From Pedobacter alluvionis (GTDB lineage Bacteria; Bacteroidota; Bacteroidia; Sphingobacteriales; Sphingobacteriaceae): a DNA stretch of 64,000 bases. This document shows, in pieces, positions 26,333 through 34,950 of this stretch. The stretch is taken from positions 868,001-932,000 of the forward strand of contig NZ_RCCK01000011.1 of NCBI RefSeq assembly GCF_003664035.1, in the 5' to 3' direction. The notes under the pieces were generated by a model. That model saw only the letters and a program-made list of their open reading frames with translations, was not told where the DNA came from and made no database searches. Made by a program: the position numbers and the translations under genes. The stretch's first letter is position 1. Each line of letters opens with the position of its first letter.

Positions 26333-26683
26333 CTAAACCCCAAAAAATGATTTCAAAACGGTTGCTACAATGACAAGGAATATGCAGCTACCAAACCATG
26401 AGGAAGCTACTTTTGAAGTGTCAGGCTCTCCGGCATTCCACTTATTGAAAACTTTTACGGCTCCTATGATGCCCATCACAGCACCAATGGCATACATTAA
26501 AGTACAACCGGTATCAAAGTATCCCGCAACTTCATCTGCGGCTTTTTGAATACCCGCTTCGCCATTTCCGTTTTGTGCCTTAGCGGTTAGCGTGGATAAT
26601 AAATTGTAGGTACAGATGGTGTAGGCCATTAAGAGCCATTTTGCCAGTAACTGTTTTTTATGTGTGATGAATTGATTTTTCAT
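26333..26683 (-). CDS. traE: Conjugative transfer protein TraE (DUF4134, VirB2-like, 116 aa)
   Basis: A signal-like N-terminal helix is followed by a short polar part (GEAGIQKAADEVAGYFDTGC) and two membrane helices. The helices are separated by NKWNAGEPDTSKVASSWFG. This is the DUF4134/TraE pattern, thought to be the pilin-like subunit. It is the second gene of the tra operon, upstream of traF. Confidence 0.88.
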   Translation of the reverse strand: MKNQFITHKKQLLAKWLLMAYTICTYNLLSTLTAKAQNGNGEAGIQKAADEVAGYFDTGCTLMYAIGAVMGIIGAVKVFNKWNAGEPDTSKVASSWFGSCIFLVIVATVLKSFFGV

Positions 26684-26731
26684 TGTGTCAAGTGATTAAT
26701 GTGAAATAGAAAAGATTTTGAAAACGGCAGA

Positions 26732-27247
26732 TTACCAGAGGTCTTCCAGCTCTTCAGGGGAAAGATGAAATGAAGCATTGGACAGTATAAACTCGTTGAT
26801 CTGGGGCAAGCTTGTGCTTGATGAGATTTTGGGATAGCGGGCTTTGACTTCCTGAATTAATTTTAAGAAGTCCTGCTTGTTGCCATCTTCCTGACCAAGA
26901 ATTTTGAAGATGAGCTTGATATCTTCGATCACATCAGATACAAGTCCGAGTTTTTCGGTCTTGTCTTCAGGGTCGGAGAAGCGAAGGTCTTCCATGTCAA
27001 TAATTGACACACCTTCCGGCATTTTTGATTTGCCCATCAACTCGTCATCCGGTTCATCAGAAAGGTCATCTACCTTGTCTTGCCAATGGTGATCAAGTGG
27101 CTCGTCAGGGGTTTGCTTAGGTGGTTTACCATTTAGAAAAGCTTTCAGTTCTTTGCGGTAAAAGATCAGGATTACCGCTGCGTACCAAATCAGAGAGAGT
27201 ACGGCGATTGCAACAAGGAATTGTTGCCACGAGAATTGTTGTAACAT
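26732..27247 (-). CDS. Tra-operon leader membrane protein (171 aa)
   Basis: One N-terminal membrane helix (FLVAIAVLSLIWYAAVILIFY) precedes a basic stretch, then an acidic, Asp/Glu-rich cytoplasmic domain with two helical segments. It is the first gene of the tra operon, 49 bp before traE. The shared operator and a hairpin lie just upstream. I do not recognise a named family; its position suggests a role in assembly or regulation of the channel. Confidence 0.65.
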   Translation of the reverse strand: MLQQFSWQQFLVAIAVLSLIWYAAVILIFYRKELKAFLNGKPPKQTPDEPLDHHWQDKVDDLSDEPDDELMGKSKMPEGVSIIDMEDLRFSDPEDKTEKLGLVSDVIEDIKLIFKILGQEDGNKQDFLKLIQEVKARYPKISSSTSLPQINEFILSNASFHLSPEELEDLW

Positions 27248-27262
27248 AATACTTTACTTTTT

Positions 27263-27284
27263 CCCGATGCGGCATTGCATCGGG
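27263..27284 (-). promoter_or_regulatory. Hairpin in the tra operon leader
   Basis: CCCGATGC, 6-nt loop, GCATCGGG, ending 15 bp before the first tra start codon. It is GC-rich in an AT-rich leader. It could set mRNA stability or initiation at the first gene. There is no T-run, so it is not a standard terminator. Confidence 0.5.
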
Positions 27285-27321
27285 TTCAAAAGCAAAGTTT
27301 GGCAGGTGACGAATTTTTAAT

Positions 27322-27345
27322 TGACAACCACTTGGGTAGGTGTCA
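27322..27345. promoter_or_regulatory. Shared 24-bp operator motif, copy 1 (tra operon)
   Basis: TGACA, 5 bases, TTGGGTAG, one base, TGTCA. The ends form an inverted repeat. The same motif with identical spacing occurs at 50009-50032 and 56594-56617. This copy lies 75 bp upstream of the first tra gene and just after the rteC-like gene. It is probably the binding site of an ICE regulator. Confidence 0.7.
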
Positions 27346-27380
27346 TAAATAAACTGCGTGGCAAAGGGAATATTAAGAAG

Positions 27381-28244
27381 TCAACTGTGTTTTTTCTTTT
27401 CATTTGGATCATAAGCATCTTCATCGTCAATTTTCTTATTCACCGAAGTAACCATCTCGTCTAAATATTTTGTCCTGCTTAGGCGTTTACGCATTTTAAT
27501 TTCCAGAAACCTTCGGTACGGCCTGCCAATGTTCACATTAAAAACTTTCTCCAGTTTTCTGACCAGTTCGCCAATGCCAATTTTTCCGTGGTTGACCTGA
27601 GCAGTACAGTAGATTCCGTAGGCAACCTCCAATAGATTTATGGTTTCTCCAGTCCAGTTGGTTTCAATATCATCTTCTGTAAAAGGATGAAATTCCAGTC
27701 CTGAAATGGCACTTTCGAGATACCTGGCTATTTGTTCATTTGCCATGATGCGTGCAAACATGTAATCCCCTGCGGTGGAAAATCTTTCATCCTGATCCAC
27801 CCGTATTTTGCACATCCAGCGAGGTGGATCTATTACACCACGAACAAATAGTTGCGGGTCCAAATAGTCGTCTTCAGATCGATAGTAAGAATATATTTGC
27901 CTGTTCGCATCGAAAAAGCGCTTGATCGCCTTTAACTCATTTTCATAATAACCTTTCAGGTGTGAGAGGCCACCTTCTGGTTTATCCATTTCAATTTTTT
28001 CCACGGCACTATAGAAAATCAGCAGGCTACTAAACTTCGGCTTGATTTCTTTGAAAAATAGAATTTCTTCATCCAGCGATTCAAAAGAATAGTCGAGTAT
28101 TTTCTCTTTTAAGCTCATTAAATAGCTTGAGGTCGTTTCCACCCTTGCTTTTCTTTGTGCTACCATACTTTGGTCAGACGAGTCGATTTTCTCCAGCTCC
28201 TCACGTTCTTCCCTGTAATGGATATCTGCAACTTGTTTTATCAT
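27381..28244 (-). CDS. rteC: RteC-like regulator of conjugation/excision (287 aa)
   Basis: The start at 28244 (MIKQVADIHY) is preferred to an upstream in-frame ATG at 28331, because the latter adds an atypical hydrophobic stretch and lies inside an inverted repeat. The protein is helix-rich, with LHFF-type early helices (ILFFKEIKPKFSSLLIFYSA) and a C-terminal winged-helix-like end (YRRFLEIKMRKRLSRTKYLDEM). This is the pattern of RteC, the CTnDOT DNA-binding activator of excision genes. It lies upstream of the tra operon on the same strand. Confidence 0.8.
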   Translation of the reverse strand: MIKQVADIHYREEREELEKIDSSDQSMVAQRKARVETTSSYLMSLKEKILDYSFESLDEEILFFKEIKPKFSSLLIFYSAVEKIEMDKPEGGLSHLKGYYENELKAIKRFFDANRQIYSYYRSEDDYLDPQLFVRGVIDPPRWMCKIRVDQDERFSTAGDYMFARIMANEQIARYLESAISGLEFHPFTEDDIETNWTGETINLLEVAYGIYCTAQVNHGKIGIGELVRKLEKVFNVNIGRPYRRFLEIKMRKRLSRTKYLDEMVTSVNKKIDDEDAYDPNEKKKHS

Positions 28245-28301
28245 AACGCTTAGTTTTAGGTAAATAAGGGGCAAATTGGGGTGATTTATTTTTGTAAAAA
28301 A

Positions 28302-28331
28302 GTGACAACCATGACATAGGACAATTGTCAC
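28302..28331. promoter_or_regulatory. Inverted repeat upstream of rteC
   Basis: GTGACAA, 16 bases, TTGTCAC: perfect 7-bp arms. The TGACA/TGTCA half-sites recall the shared operator, although the TTGGGTAG centre is absent. It lies 58 bp before the rteC start and may allow autoregulation. Confidence 0.5.
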
Positions 28332-28619
28332 ATTGACTAAAAAACAGCTCTAATACTATGCTGAAGGGGATATTTAACTGACACTTTAGGGTCGCATTTT
28401 TTTTTCAAATACCTATTTTTTTTGGTAAACGTTAAGTACATTTGATATAATAAAGCAGGATTAATAATAATAGGGGGATACCACTTTAGGCTAAAGGGCA
28501 TAGCCGGAGTCACAATTAAAAAGGCTGGAAAATAAATTTCAAACGGGAAAACGGCCATCTTACAAAAAATAAAATTCACTTCTTAAAAGGCTTAATCAGA
28601 TTAATGCTCTTTCTATGTT

Positions 28620-28856
28620 ATGCAAGAGGAAATACAAGGCAATGAAGAATTTATTGATCTGCTTATCGATCAATTACCTGTTAGTGACAGTTTCAAACTG
28701 AAAAGTGTAGAATTGGGTTTTTCCACACTGAGAGACATTACGAATGTAGGATGGGGAAAGCTTATGAAACTTGATGGCTTTTGCTATACATGGTTCAATG
28801 AACTCGTCAAGCTGCTGAATAGAAGAGGTCTGCTGGAACTCTTAGAATCAAAATAA
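28620..28856 (+). CDS. Small RNA polymerase alpha-CTD-like protein (78 aa)
   Basis: From residue 17 on, the sequence (LPVSDSFKLKSVELGFSTL, then KLMKLDGFCYTWFNELVKLL and RRGLLELL) follows the helix-hairpin-helix pattern of the RNA polymerase alpha C-terminal domain. It lacks the N-terminal alpha domain, so it is a stand-alone version. Such domains contact UP elements and activators, so a role in ICE transcription is plausible. Its end overlaps the convergent 425-aa gene by 50 bp. Confidence 0.5.
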   Translation: MQEEIQGNEEFIDLLIDQLPVSDSFKLKSVELGFSTLRDITNVGWGKLMKLDGFCYTWFNELVKLLNRRGLLELLESK

Positions 28857-30084
28857 TCAATAGAATCCTAAGCTGGTCTGGGAAATGGGCATCAATATAA
28901 GCAATCATCCTTGTGAGCCATGATCTTACCTTTCTGACAACTTTGGGAGAAAATTCCCAGCTTGGCGCAAATATATTCCTCATATATTGAGGGGAAGGGT
29001 TCGGGTTCCTTGTCCGATCCGTTTTGATATGACGCTCGACAAACCTGTACAGATTAGAATTGTATCTGGTTTTAATAAAACTGATTGCCTGCATTACCTT
29101 AAAGAAAAATAAAAGTTCTTCCAAGGTCGAAGAAACTTCAAAATAATGCCATGCCTTTTTCTGCCGTGTTCCTCCGGTGATATCAGGAATATCAACTTGC
29201 TTCAACTTAGCAATGACAGAAAGCTGATGGAGTATGGAACCGTTAACAGATTCAAGTATTGGCTGCACTTCTGGATTATAACCATTGCTAAGTTCCGGTC
29301 GGATATTCCCTACATTCTTAAGAATTTGAAGTAAAGTTATTTCTGGCTCTTCAAAGGGAGCATTCTTAACAACCATTTTCTCTATATAATCAACCATAAA
29401 ATAGTAGAAGGTCACTAGATTGAAGTTGTAGCCTATAAGTCGCTTTATTAAATTCATCGTATCATCATCCGTATCCGGTGATTCGACAAACTTGCACAAT
29501 GCGCGAACCATCTTTTTATAGTATATGTACTGATGCCAATTTTTAAAGTTGAGCGTTCCTGAATCCTGAAACTTATCTAAGAAACTGCTAATGATAACTA
29601 TAAGATCCTCATTTACCGACTTCTTTTCTAAGCCAGAAATTATGCTGTTTTTTTTGGTTACAACATCCTTATTGATGTAAAAGATCCATCTGGGAACTTT
29701 ACCAAAGTAATTAAAGCAGTTTGAAAAATTTAGCTTAAGAAATTCCAGAACTTTGACGATTTCATTTTCTATATCATTGAACAGAAGCTTTTGTTTCACC
29801 TGGCATTCGGTAGTGGAGGATTCCACCTCTTTGTAATATTCAAATACTTTGTCTGCGAAATCCGTTAAGCGATCCTGTGTGATTTTGATAAAAACAGAAA
29901 GTTTTTCATCCGTATCCTGCTCACCGATACGTTGCTGTAGTCTTTCACTGAAGGAACTCCAAGTTTCCTTTAGCTGACTTTCTTTCTTCGCATATTCTCT
30001 TCCCTCTGGATTGAAATTTTTTAACTGTCCAAAGGAATCTACGTGTATATGTAGTTTATTTAATACTTCATTCATAAGCCCCAC
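28807..30084 (-). CDS. Hypothetical helical protein near rteC (425 aa)
   Basis: A soluble protein made of long helices, with a basic C-terminal part (YRFVERHIKTDRTRNPNPSP, then KVVRKVRSWLTRMI) that could bind DNA. It is the next minus-strand gene upstream of rteC, but the 28620 gene lies convergently between them. The distal C-terminus recalls the RteC type of helical regulator, but I cannot place it in a family. Start may be at 30084 or three codons later. Confidence 0.55.
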   Translation of the reverse strand: MGLMNEVLNKLHIHVDSFGQLKNFNPEGREYAKKESQLKETWSSFSERLQQRIGEQDTDEKLSVFIKITQDRLTDFADKVFEYYKEVESSTTECQVKQKLLFNDIENEIVKVLEFLKLNFSNCFNYFGKVPRWIFYINKDVVTKKNSIISGLEKKSVNEDLIVIISSFLDKFQDSGTLNFKNWHQYIYYKKMVRALCKFVESPDTDDDTMNLIKRLIGYNFNLVTFYYFMVDYIEKMVVKNAPFEEPEITLLQILKNVGNIRPELSNGYNPEVQPILESVNGSILHQLSVIAKLKQVDIPDITGGTRQKKAWHYFEVSSTLEELLFFFKVMQAISFIKTRYNSNLYRFVERHIKTDRTRNPNPSPQYMRNIFAPSWEFSPKVVRKVRSWLTRMIAYIDAHFPDQLRILLIILILRVPADLFYSAA

Positions 30085-30266
30085 TTTCTAAAATCCCTTT
30101 TAGAAATGGACATTGAATTTTTTTCAGAGGTGAGATGAGTATGTCTTTCATTTGGGAGATTGCGTAAATAATGAATAAATATCACGAAAAAACGTATCAA
30201 AACGAAATTAATTTTTGTCACATAAAAACGTGTTTCTTCCCGAATATAAGCCCGATTTAAGCCCCA

Positions 30267-30296
30267 CATGACATATTTTGATAAAAAAGTGTCATG
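30267..30296. promoter_or_regulatory. Inverted repeat between divergent genes
   Basis: CATGACA, 16 bases, TGTCATG: perfect 7-bp arms with the same arm and spacer lengths as the repeat upstream of rteC. It lies between the 425-aa gene (minus) and the Crp/Fnr-like gene (plus), where it could control both. Confidence 0.5.
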
Positions 30297-30349
30297 CGAA
30301 TTAATTGAAAAAACTTCGTTTATTGGGCTTTTTCACTAAAATCTTTACC

Positions 30350-30916
30350 ATGAAAGCCCTTGTAGAAAAACTCGAAAGCTTTAATACTGCTACAAAAGAC
30401 ACCGTTGACTTACTAATTAATCTGTTTGTAAAAACCGAATTTAAAAAAGGATGGATTTTAGGAGACTCACCTTGGCAACAGACGCCAACACTTTTCTATA
30501 TCTCAGACGGACTACTTCGCGGAACAGTTGAATATGGACAAACGGTATATACTATGTGGTTGATGGAAAACGGATTTTTGATTCCAGGTAACAGGTTTCT
30601 TAGCAACCGTAACGGCATTACTGAAATTATTGAATTTCTGAGCGACACACACGCTTATGCGCTCAATCTATACAGAGCAGATAATATTGCAAAGGACAAT
30701 ATTTCATTATATAAAATGCTCCTTGAAATCTACGAGGAAAACCTGATCGAAGGACGTAAAAGAGAACTAATGCTTAGGATGGAAACTGCTGAAGAGCGCA
30801 TTAACTATTATAAAAAAAGTAACCCCTCCATCATTTATAAAACGGACAAAAATATCTTCGCCCCATACGTCAGGATGAGTGTACGTCATCTGGACAGGTT
30901 TAAAGGCGAAAAATAG
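30350..30916 (+). CDS. Crp/Fnr-like transcriptional regulator (188 aa)
   Basis: A cyclic-nucleotide-binding-like beta-roll is suggested by the segments KKGWILGDSP, LFYISDGLLRGTVEY and YTMWLMENGFLIP. A helix and a short C-terminal region (ERINYYKKSNPSIIYKTD, then APYVRMSVRHLDRF) correspond to the weak HTH seen in many Bacteroidetes Crp-like proteins. The start at 30350 (MKALVEKLE) replaces a longer frame at 30305. It may control the adjacent MauE/DUF6520 genes. Confidence 0.7.
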   Translation: MKALVEKLESFNTATKDTVDLLINLFVKTEFKKGWILGDSPWQQTPTLFYISDGLLRGTVEYGQTVYTMWLMENGFLIPGNRFLSNRNGITEIIEFLSDTHAYALNLYRADNIAKDNISLYKMLLEIYEENLIEGRKRELMLRMETAEERINYYKKSNPSIIYKTDKNIFAPYVRMSVRHLDRFKGEK

Positions 30917-31182
30917 CTTAGATACCTTTTGAAGTAGGACACCTGTCTAAAATATATGCGACACATGTCCATAAAATCGAGACACCGAGACACGAAAATC
31001 GAGACATACAACATCGATTTTCTTCAAATCCCTACCTAACTTTAGATCAACAAAGCAATAGTAAATTAACCTAAAAAAGAAAGGGCTGCGGTGACAAAGA
31101 GTATTCAAATTGAGGCGGGTTACGAACCTGCAAAGGACTTCGTCCTAATCGTTCTTTTAACAGATCATTCAACATTGAAAAC

Positions 31183-31647
31183 ATGGAAATTACAGCCTAC
31201 AGTAGACCGTTTCACCTTAGCAGCAAGACAAAGGATTTGATTGTCTTTATTATCTGCCTGATATGCATCTTCTTATTTTTGACTTCTGCGTACGATAAAA
31301 TAGCAGAACACTCCAAATTTGTACGGGGATTATCTAAAGTTGCATATATAGGTAGCTATGCGGAGCTGATCGGTTGGCTAGTACCGATTACGGAAGTAGC
31401 CATTTCATTACTGTTAATCAACCCCAAAACTCATAAATTGGGATTGACAGGATTTGTTGCTACGATGGTTGTATTTACAGCCTATATCCTTAGCATGATC
31501 CTATGGGCAGAAAAGCTTCCATGCCATTGTAATCTGATCATAGAAAGACTCACCTGGGGGCAGCACATCTGGTTCAATCTCGCCTTTATCATAATTGCAA
31601 CCTTTGCCCTGTTCCTCAAAACAAACATTTCTAAACATAAACATTAA
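31183..31647 (+). CDS. MauE-like membrane protein (154 aa)
   Basis: Four hydrophobic segments are visible: LIVFIICLICIFLFLTSAY, LIGWLVPITEVAISLLLI, LTGFVATMVVFTAYILSMI and IWFNLAFIIIATFALFL. Between the last two lies LPCHCNLIIERLTWGQH, with two Cys. This is the MauE/DoxX-like pattern seen in Bacteroidetes. MauE is needed for disulfide formation in methylamine dehydrogenase, so a redox role at the membrane is plausible. It is followed 3 bp later by the small secreted protein gene. Confidence 0.75.
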   Translation: MEITAYSRPFHLSSKTKDLIVFIICLICIFLFLTSAYDKIAEHSKFVRGLSKVAYIGSYAELIGWLVPITEVAISLLLINPKTHKLGLTGFVATMVVFTAYILSMILWAEKLPCHCNLIIERLTWGQHIWFNLAFIIIATFALFLKTNISKHKH

Positions 31648-31650
31648 AAA

Positions 31651-31956
31651 ATGAAAAATTTACAAAAATTCGCTGTAGCCCTCCTAGTAGGTATTATGGC
31701 AATAGGCTTCAGTGCCTTTAAAGCTTCAGACAAAAAAGTTAGCGGTCAATTTGCTGAAAAAACTTATTACCGTGTTGGAGCAAATTATGTTTTCCCTGAG
31801 CCTGCAGGAAGTTGCGAAACTCTTGATAATATTTCCTGTTCAATTACATTTTCAGGAGATCAGTTGCCATCAGTAGAATCGTTCCCTGTTGGAAGCACTC
31901 CAACTGGAGCTTGGACTGCTGAGCCTTCATCAAATAAAGGTGGTTACGAAGATTAA
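31651..31956 (+). CDS. DUF6520-like small secreted protein (101 aa)
   Basis: An N-terminal signal (KFAVALLVGIMAIGFSAFKAS) precedes a short mature region with two Cys (SCETLDNISCS) and a Gly/Ser/Pro-rich tail. DUF6520 and NVEALA-type peptides are Bacteroidetes-specific and usually sit next to MauE-like genes, as here. It is the second gene of a two-gene unit ended by a strong terminator. The two Cys may be oxidised by the MauE/TlpA-type partners; this is inference. Confidence 0.7.
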   Translation: MKNLQKFAVALLVGIMAIGFSAFKASDKKVSGQFAEKTYYRVGANYVFPEPAGSCETLDNISCSITFSGDQLPSVESFPVGSTPTGAWTAEPSSNKGGYED

Positions 31957-31964
31957 ATGGCAAA

Positions 31965-32001
31965 GGCGGGAGTTTGTATTTTACAACTCCCGCCGTTTTT
32001 T
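31965..32001 (+). terminator. Terminator after the DUF6520 gene
   Basis: GGCGGGAGTT, 10-nt loop, AACTCCCGCC, then GTTTTTT on the plus strand. It is GC-rich and is also suited to stop the convergent SusCD-TlpA operon, which ends at 32000. Confidence 0.88.
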
Positions 32002-33565
32002 AATCTAAAGACTTATCGATTAGCTTTATAAATTGTTTTTCATTAGCCTCTGAAGTCAGATTCACTCCCTTGCTAATGGATCTGCCATTAGGAGTAAGAT
32101 CAACTCTCGGTGGAGAAGTAGAGATTAACTGCCCCTTTTTACCTATAATCAGTTGCCTTGGAAAAGCAGTTATATTGTAGTTTTTTATAAGTGGATGAGA
32201 AAGCCCTAATCCTGCGGTATATAAATTGACGGAATTTAATGATGTATATTTACCTGATATTATACTTTTCATCCATTTATCTTTGTCTTTATCTACACAT
32301 ACCGTAATAAAAACAACATTTTTATTGGATCTATACTTATTTATAACAGGCTCCATTGCCTTGTTTAAAGACATGCACCAACTGCATCCAGTATACCAGA
32401 AATCTAAAACAATTACTTTGCCGTTGTATTCACTTAAGGTATGAATCCTACCATTTGTATCTGGAAGTTCAAATGCAAAGGATCGATATTGTTTGTACAC
32501 AAGCTCCTGTAGAAGATGAGAATATTTTTTATCATTCATAGTTAGCAGGGCATCATCAATTAGAGAAAGGCTTTCTTCAAAATAATCTCTATGTAGTCTT
32601 TCAAAACAGATATAAATTAACTTATCCCTCAAGCTTCCGTTATAAGAGTTTTTTAATTTGAAATAAATTTCAGAAAATGAATCGCCTCTATAACTGGAAC
32701 CCTTTTTATTATAAAGTTGAAAAAATGTAAGTTCTCTTTGAAATAGCATTTCAGCAAAATAGGCCGATTTTAAACTATATTTAGGAGCTACTTTTGCAAA
32801 TGGATCATTTTTAAGAGAACTATTGTAATATTCAATGGCAGCTTTTTTTCCTTGTTCGCTACGTTCAATTGTGGATTTAACACTCATTCTCCAGAGAAAA
32901 CTTCTTTTTTCATATTCTCCCAATGATAAAATATCCAAATTGAATAATTCATATATTTTGTTGGAAAACATATCTTTATAGCTATTTAATATCTCTCTAC
33001 GTATTTTTGTAGCTAGATCAACTACTTTATGGCGTACATTTAATTTTGTTGAATACTCACCCAAATTATCTAGCTCACTTTCTCTATAAATTATACCCTT
33101 TTGGTTTAAATCAATATTGTAATATTGCCATTGACAGTTTAGTTTCGAACTGCCTTTTCCAGAAAAGTTAAAAATACCGCTTTTATCAATTTTGATATCT
33201 ATGCTATCGCCCACCTCTATAAGATAGACTTCTCTAAGTGCTCTATTTCCACTAGAATTAATAGTCACGAATCTATCGTCGTTTAATTTGTCTATAAGTT
33301 CAAAAGATATATACGCACTGGAATCTGGTAATTCTAATTTTAGTGAGAAATTCGCTGTTCTTAAAATTGGGGCCTTAAATACCGCTCCTTGGCTTTGTAG
33401 GTTAGTTGTTTCATTAATCCTTATATAGATTTCATTACTTGCATACCGTTTTATAAGTCCTGTATCTAAAGTGCCAGTTATTGTCACACTATGTTTTTGG
33501 GCTTTAACTTGAGATATGTTTATTAGTATAAAGATTAAAATAGTCGATTTTAATATTGAGTTCAT
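32000..33565 (-). CDS. TlpA-like thioredoxin-fold lipid/periplasmic oxidoreductase (521 aa)
   Basis: The start at 33565 (MNSILKSTILIFILINISQ) gives a signal peptide ending in KAQ. The N-terminal part resembles DUF4369-type beta-rich domains and is followed by a helical middle. The C-terminal thioredoxin fold begins ELPDTNGRIHTLSEY and holds the active site CSWC (residue 400 or so), followed by FITVCVDKDKDKW. It is the third gene of the susC-susD operon. It probably reduces or rearranges disulfides of imported or exported substrates. Confidence 0.8.
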   Translation of the reverse strand: MNSILKSTILIFILINISQVKAQKHSVTITGTLDTGLIKRYASNEIYIRINETTNLQSQGAVFKAPILRTANFSLKLELPDSSAYISFELIDKLNDDRFVTINSSGNRALREVYLIEVGDSIDIKIDKSGIFNFSGKGSSKLNCQWQYYNIDLNQKGIIYRESELDNLGEYSTKLNVRHKVVDLATKIRREILNSYKDMFSNKIYELFNLDILSLGEYEKRSFLWRMSVKSTIERSEQGKKAAIEYYNSSLKNDPFAKVAPKYSLKSAYFAEMLFQRELTFFQLYNKKGSSYRGDSFSEIYFKLKNSYNGSLRDKLIYICFERLHRDYFEESLSLIDDALLTMNDKKYSHLLQELVYKQYRSFAFELPDTNGRIHTLSEYNGKVIVLDFWYTGCSWCMSLNKAMEPVINKYRSNKNVVFITVCVDKDKDKWMKSIISGKYTSLNSVNLYTAGLGLSHPLIKNYNITAFPRQLIIGKKGQLISTSPPRVDLTPNGRSISKGVNLTSEANEKQFIKLIDKSLD

Positions 33566-33578
33566 AATGCAATGGATT

Positions 33579-34940
33579 TTAACGATCATTTTGTTTTATG
33601 CCACTTAAAACTATTTCATCGGCAGGAATGGGTAGTACATACTTAGGACTATTCGGCTCTAGGGTATATATTTGACCATCAAGATTACGAGTTATCGTAA
33701 TTTTCCTGCCTTCTAAATTCAGTCTTTTCAGATCTGTCCACCTGATGCATCTCCATATTAATGCCTTCCTACGTTCAATTAAAACTTTATTCAGAAGATC
33801 CTCTGAATTCAAGGCGGTGATTGGAATAAATGTACCGGACATTCTCGTTTTAACAAGTGCATTTAAAAAGCTTAATGACTCATCAATCTTATTTCTTCTG
33901 GCCAAGCATTCGGCCTTAATCAGATACATTTCATCAGTTGCCAAGCCAGTGAATGGATAGTTTATTTGACTATTTATGCCTTTACTAACTGCATAATTTC
34001 CATTATTATTTACTCTAAAATATACAGCCTTTCGTAAATCAGAAGCACTATAAAGACCAAGTAGTGTTGGTTCTACCCCGTAAAGTGCGCCAGTGGAATA
34101 AGTTGTCTGTGAATATGCAGAATTAGTATTATGTGAAAAATAAATTGTCTCTTCACTATTATACGTGAAAGATGAACTGGTTTTTATTGTTAACGAATTA
34201 AAATTGATAAGTTTCGAATATAAAGCCATCGATTTATCCACATAGATTTCGGCCTGATCATACTTTCGCATACTGATGAAAACCCTAGCTAGTAAAGCAA
34301 AGGCGGCCACTTTTGAAGGTCGATTTCTTTTTAATGCGGGGATGTCTTGTTGCAATAACTCACTTGCCTCAATCGCGTCGTTTACAACTTGATCGTAGCT
34401 TTGCTGAACAGAATTTCGCTGTACTATTTCTGTAACAGCGGAATTTAATTTTAACGGGATTCCCAGATCAGTCGTTGCAGTTTCAGAATTATAGGCTTTT
34501 GCAAATGTGCTTAATAGTGTATAAAAGGCATAAGACCTTATAAAAAGAGCCCATCCCTTTATTCTTTTCTTTTCGCTATCGTTACCAACATCCTGCTTAG
34601 ATAATTCGTCGAGAACACTATTTGCATAAAATACCTGTGCATAAGGCTCTGTCCAGTCCATGATCTGAGATTGCCCTTCAAATATGTCTTTCTGCCATAT
34701 ATAAGCAGCACGGGTGATTGGAGTAAACAGTGATTGGAAATTGGCTAAGGTTGGTATGTAATATTCATCGGCTGACAATTGAGGAAGGGCAGATGTTTTA
34801 TTCATTACCTGTGTATTATCTAAAAGATTTTCAAATTCTGCAATTGTTTTAGGTATCACAAGTGTATTATTGGGCTTTAAATCAAGCTTTTTGCCGCACC
34901 CAAATAGGCTAACTGCTAATAATATAATGATCTTTTTCAT
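33579..34940 (-). CDS. SusD/RagB-type outer-membrane lipoprotein (453 aa)
   Basis: The N-terminus KKIIILLAVSLFGCGKKLDL is a lipoprotein signal with the Cys at residue 15. The body has the helical TPR-like SusD pattern, with RIKGWALFIRSYAFYTLLSTF and KVAAFALLARVFISMRKYDQAE. The C-terminal RCIRWTDLKRLNL and YVLPIPADEIVLS are typical SusD endings. It forms the lid over the SusC-like channel encoded 10 bp upstream. The substrate is unknown; no carbohydrate enzyme is nearby. Confidence 0.9.
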   Translation of the reverse strand: MKKIIILLAVSLFGCGKKLDLKPNNTLVIPKTIAEFENLLDNTQVMNKTSALPQLSADEYYIPTLANFQSLFTPITRAAYIWQKDIFEGQSQIMDWTEPYAQVFYANSVLDELSKQDVGNDSEKKRIKGWALFIRSYAFYTLLSTFAKAYNSETATTDLGIPLKLNSAVTEIVQRNSVQQSYDQVVNDAIEASELLQQDIPALKRNRPSKVAAFALLARVFISMRKYDQAEIYVDKSMALYSKLINFNSLTIKTSSSFTYNSEETIYFSHNTNSAYSQTTYSTGALYGVEPTLLGLYSASDLRKAVYFRVNNNGNYAVSKGINSQINYPFTGLATDEMYLIKAECLARRNKIDESLSFLNALVKTRMSGTFIPITALNSEDLLNKVLIERRKALIWRCIRWTDLKRLNLEGRKITITRNLDGQIYTLEPNSPKYVLPIPADEIVLSGIKQNDR

Positions 34941-34950
34941 GATTATATAG

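Noticed and set aside
28337-28579. 80-codon minus-strand frame upstream of rteC
   Set aside because: Composition is non-specific (Phe/Pro/Lys-rich), with no support for translation.
31081-31330. GTG-start frame overlapping the MauE-like gene
   Set aside because: It is out of frame with MauE and no ATG or family match supports it.
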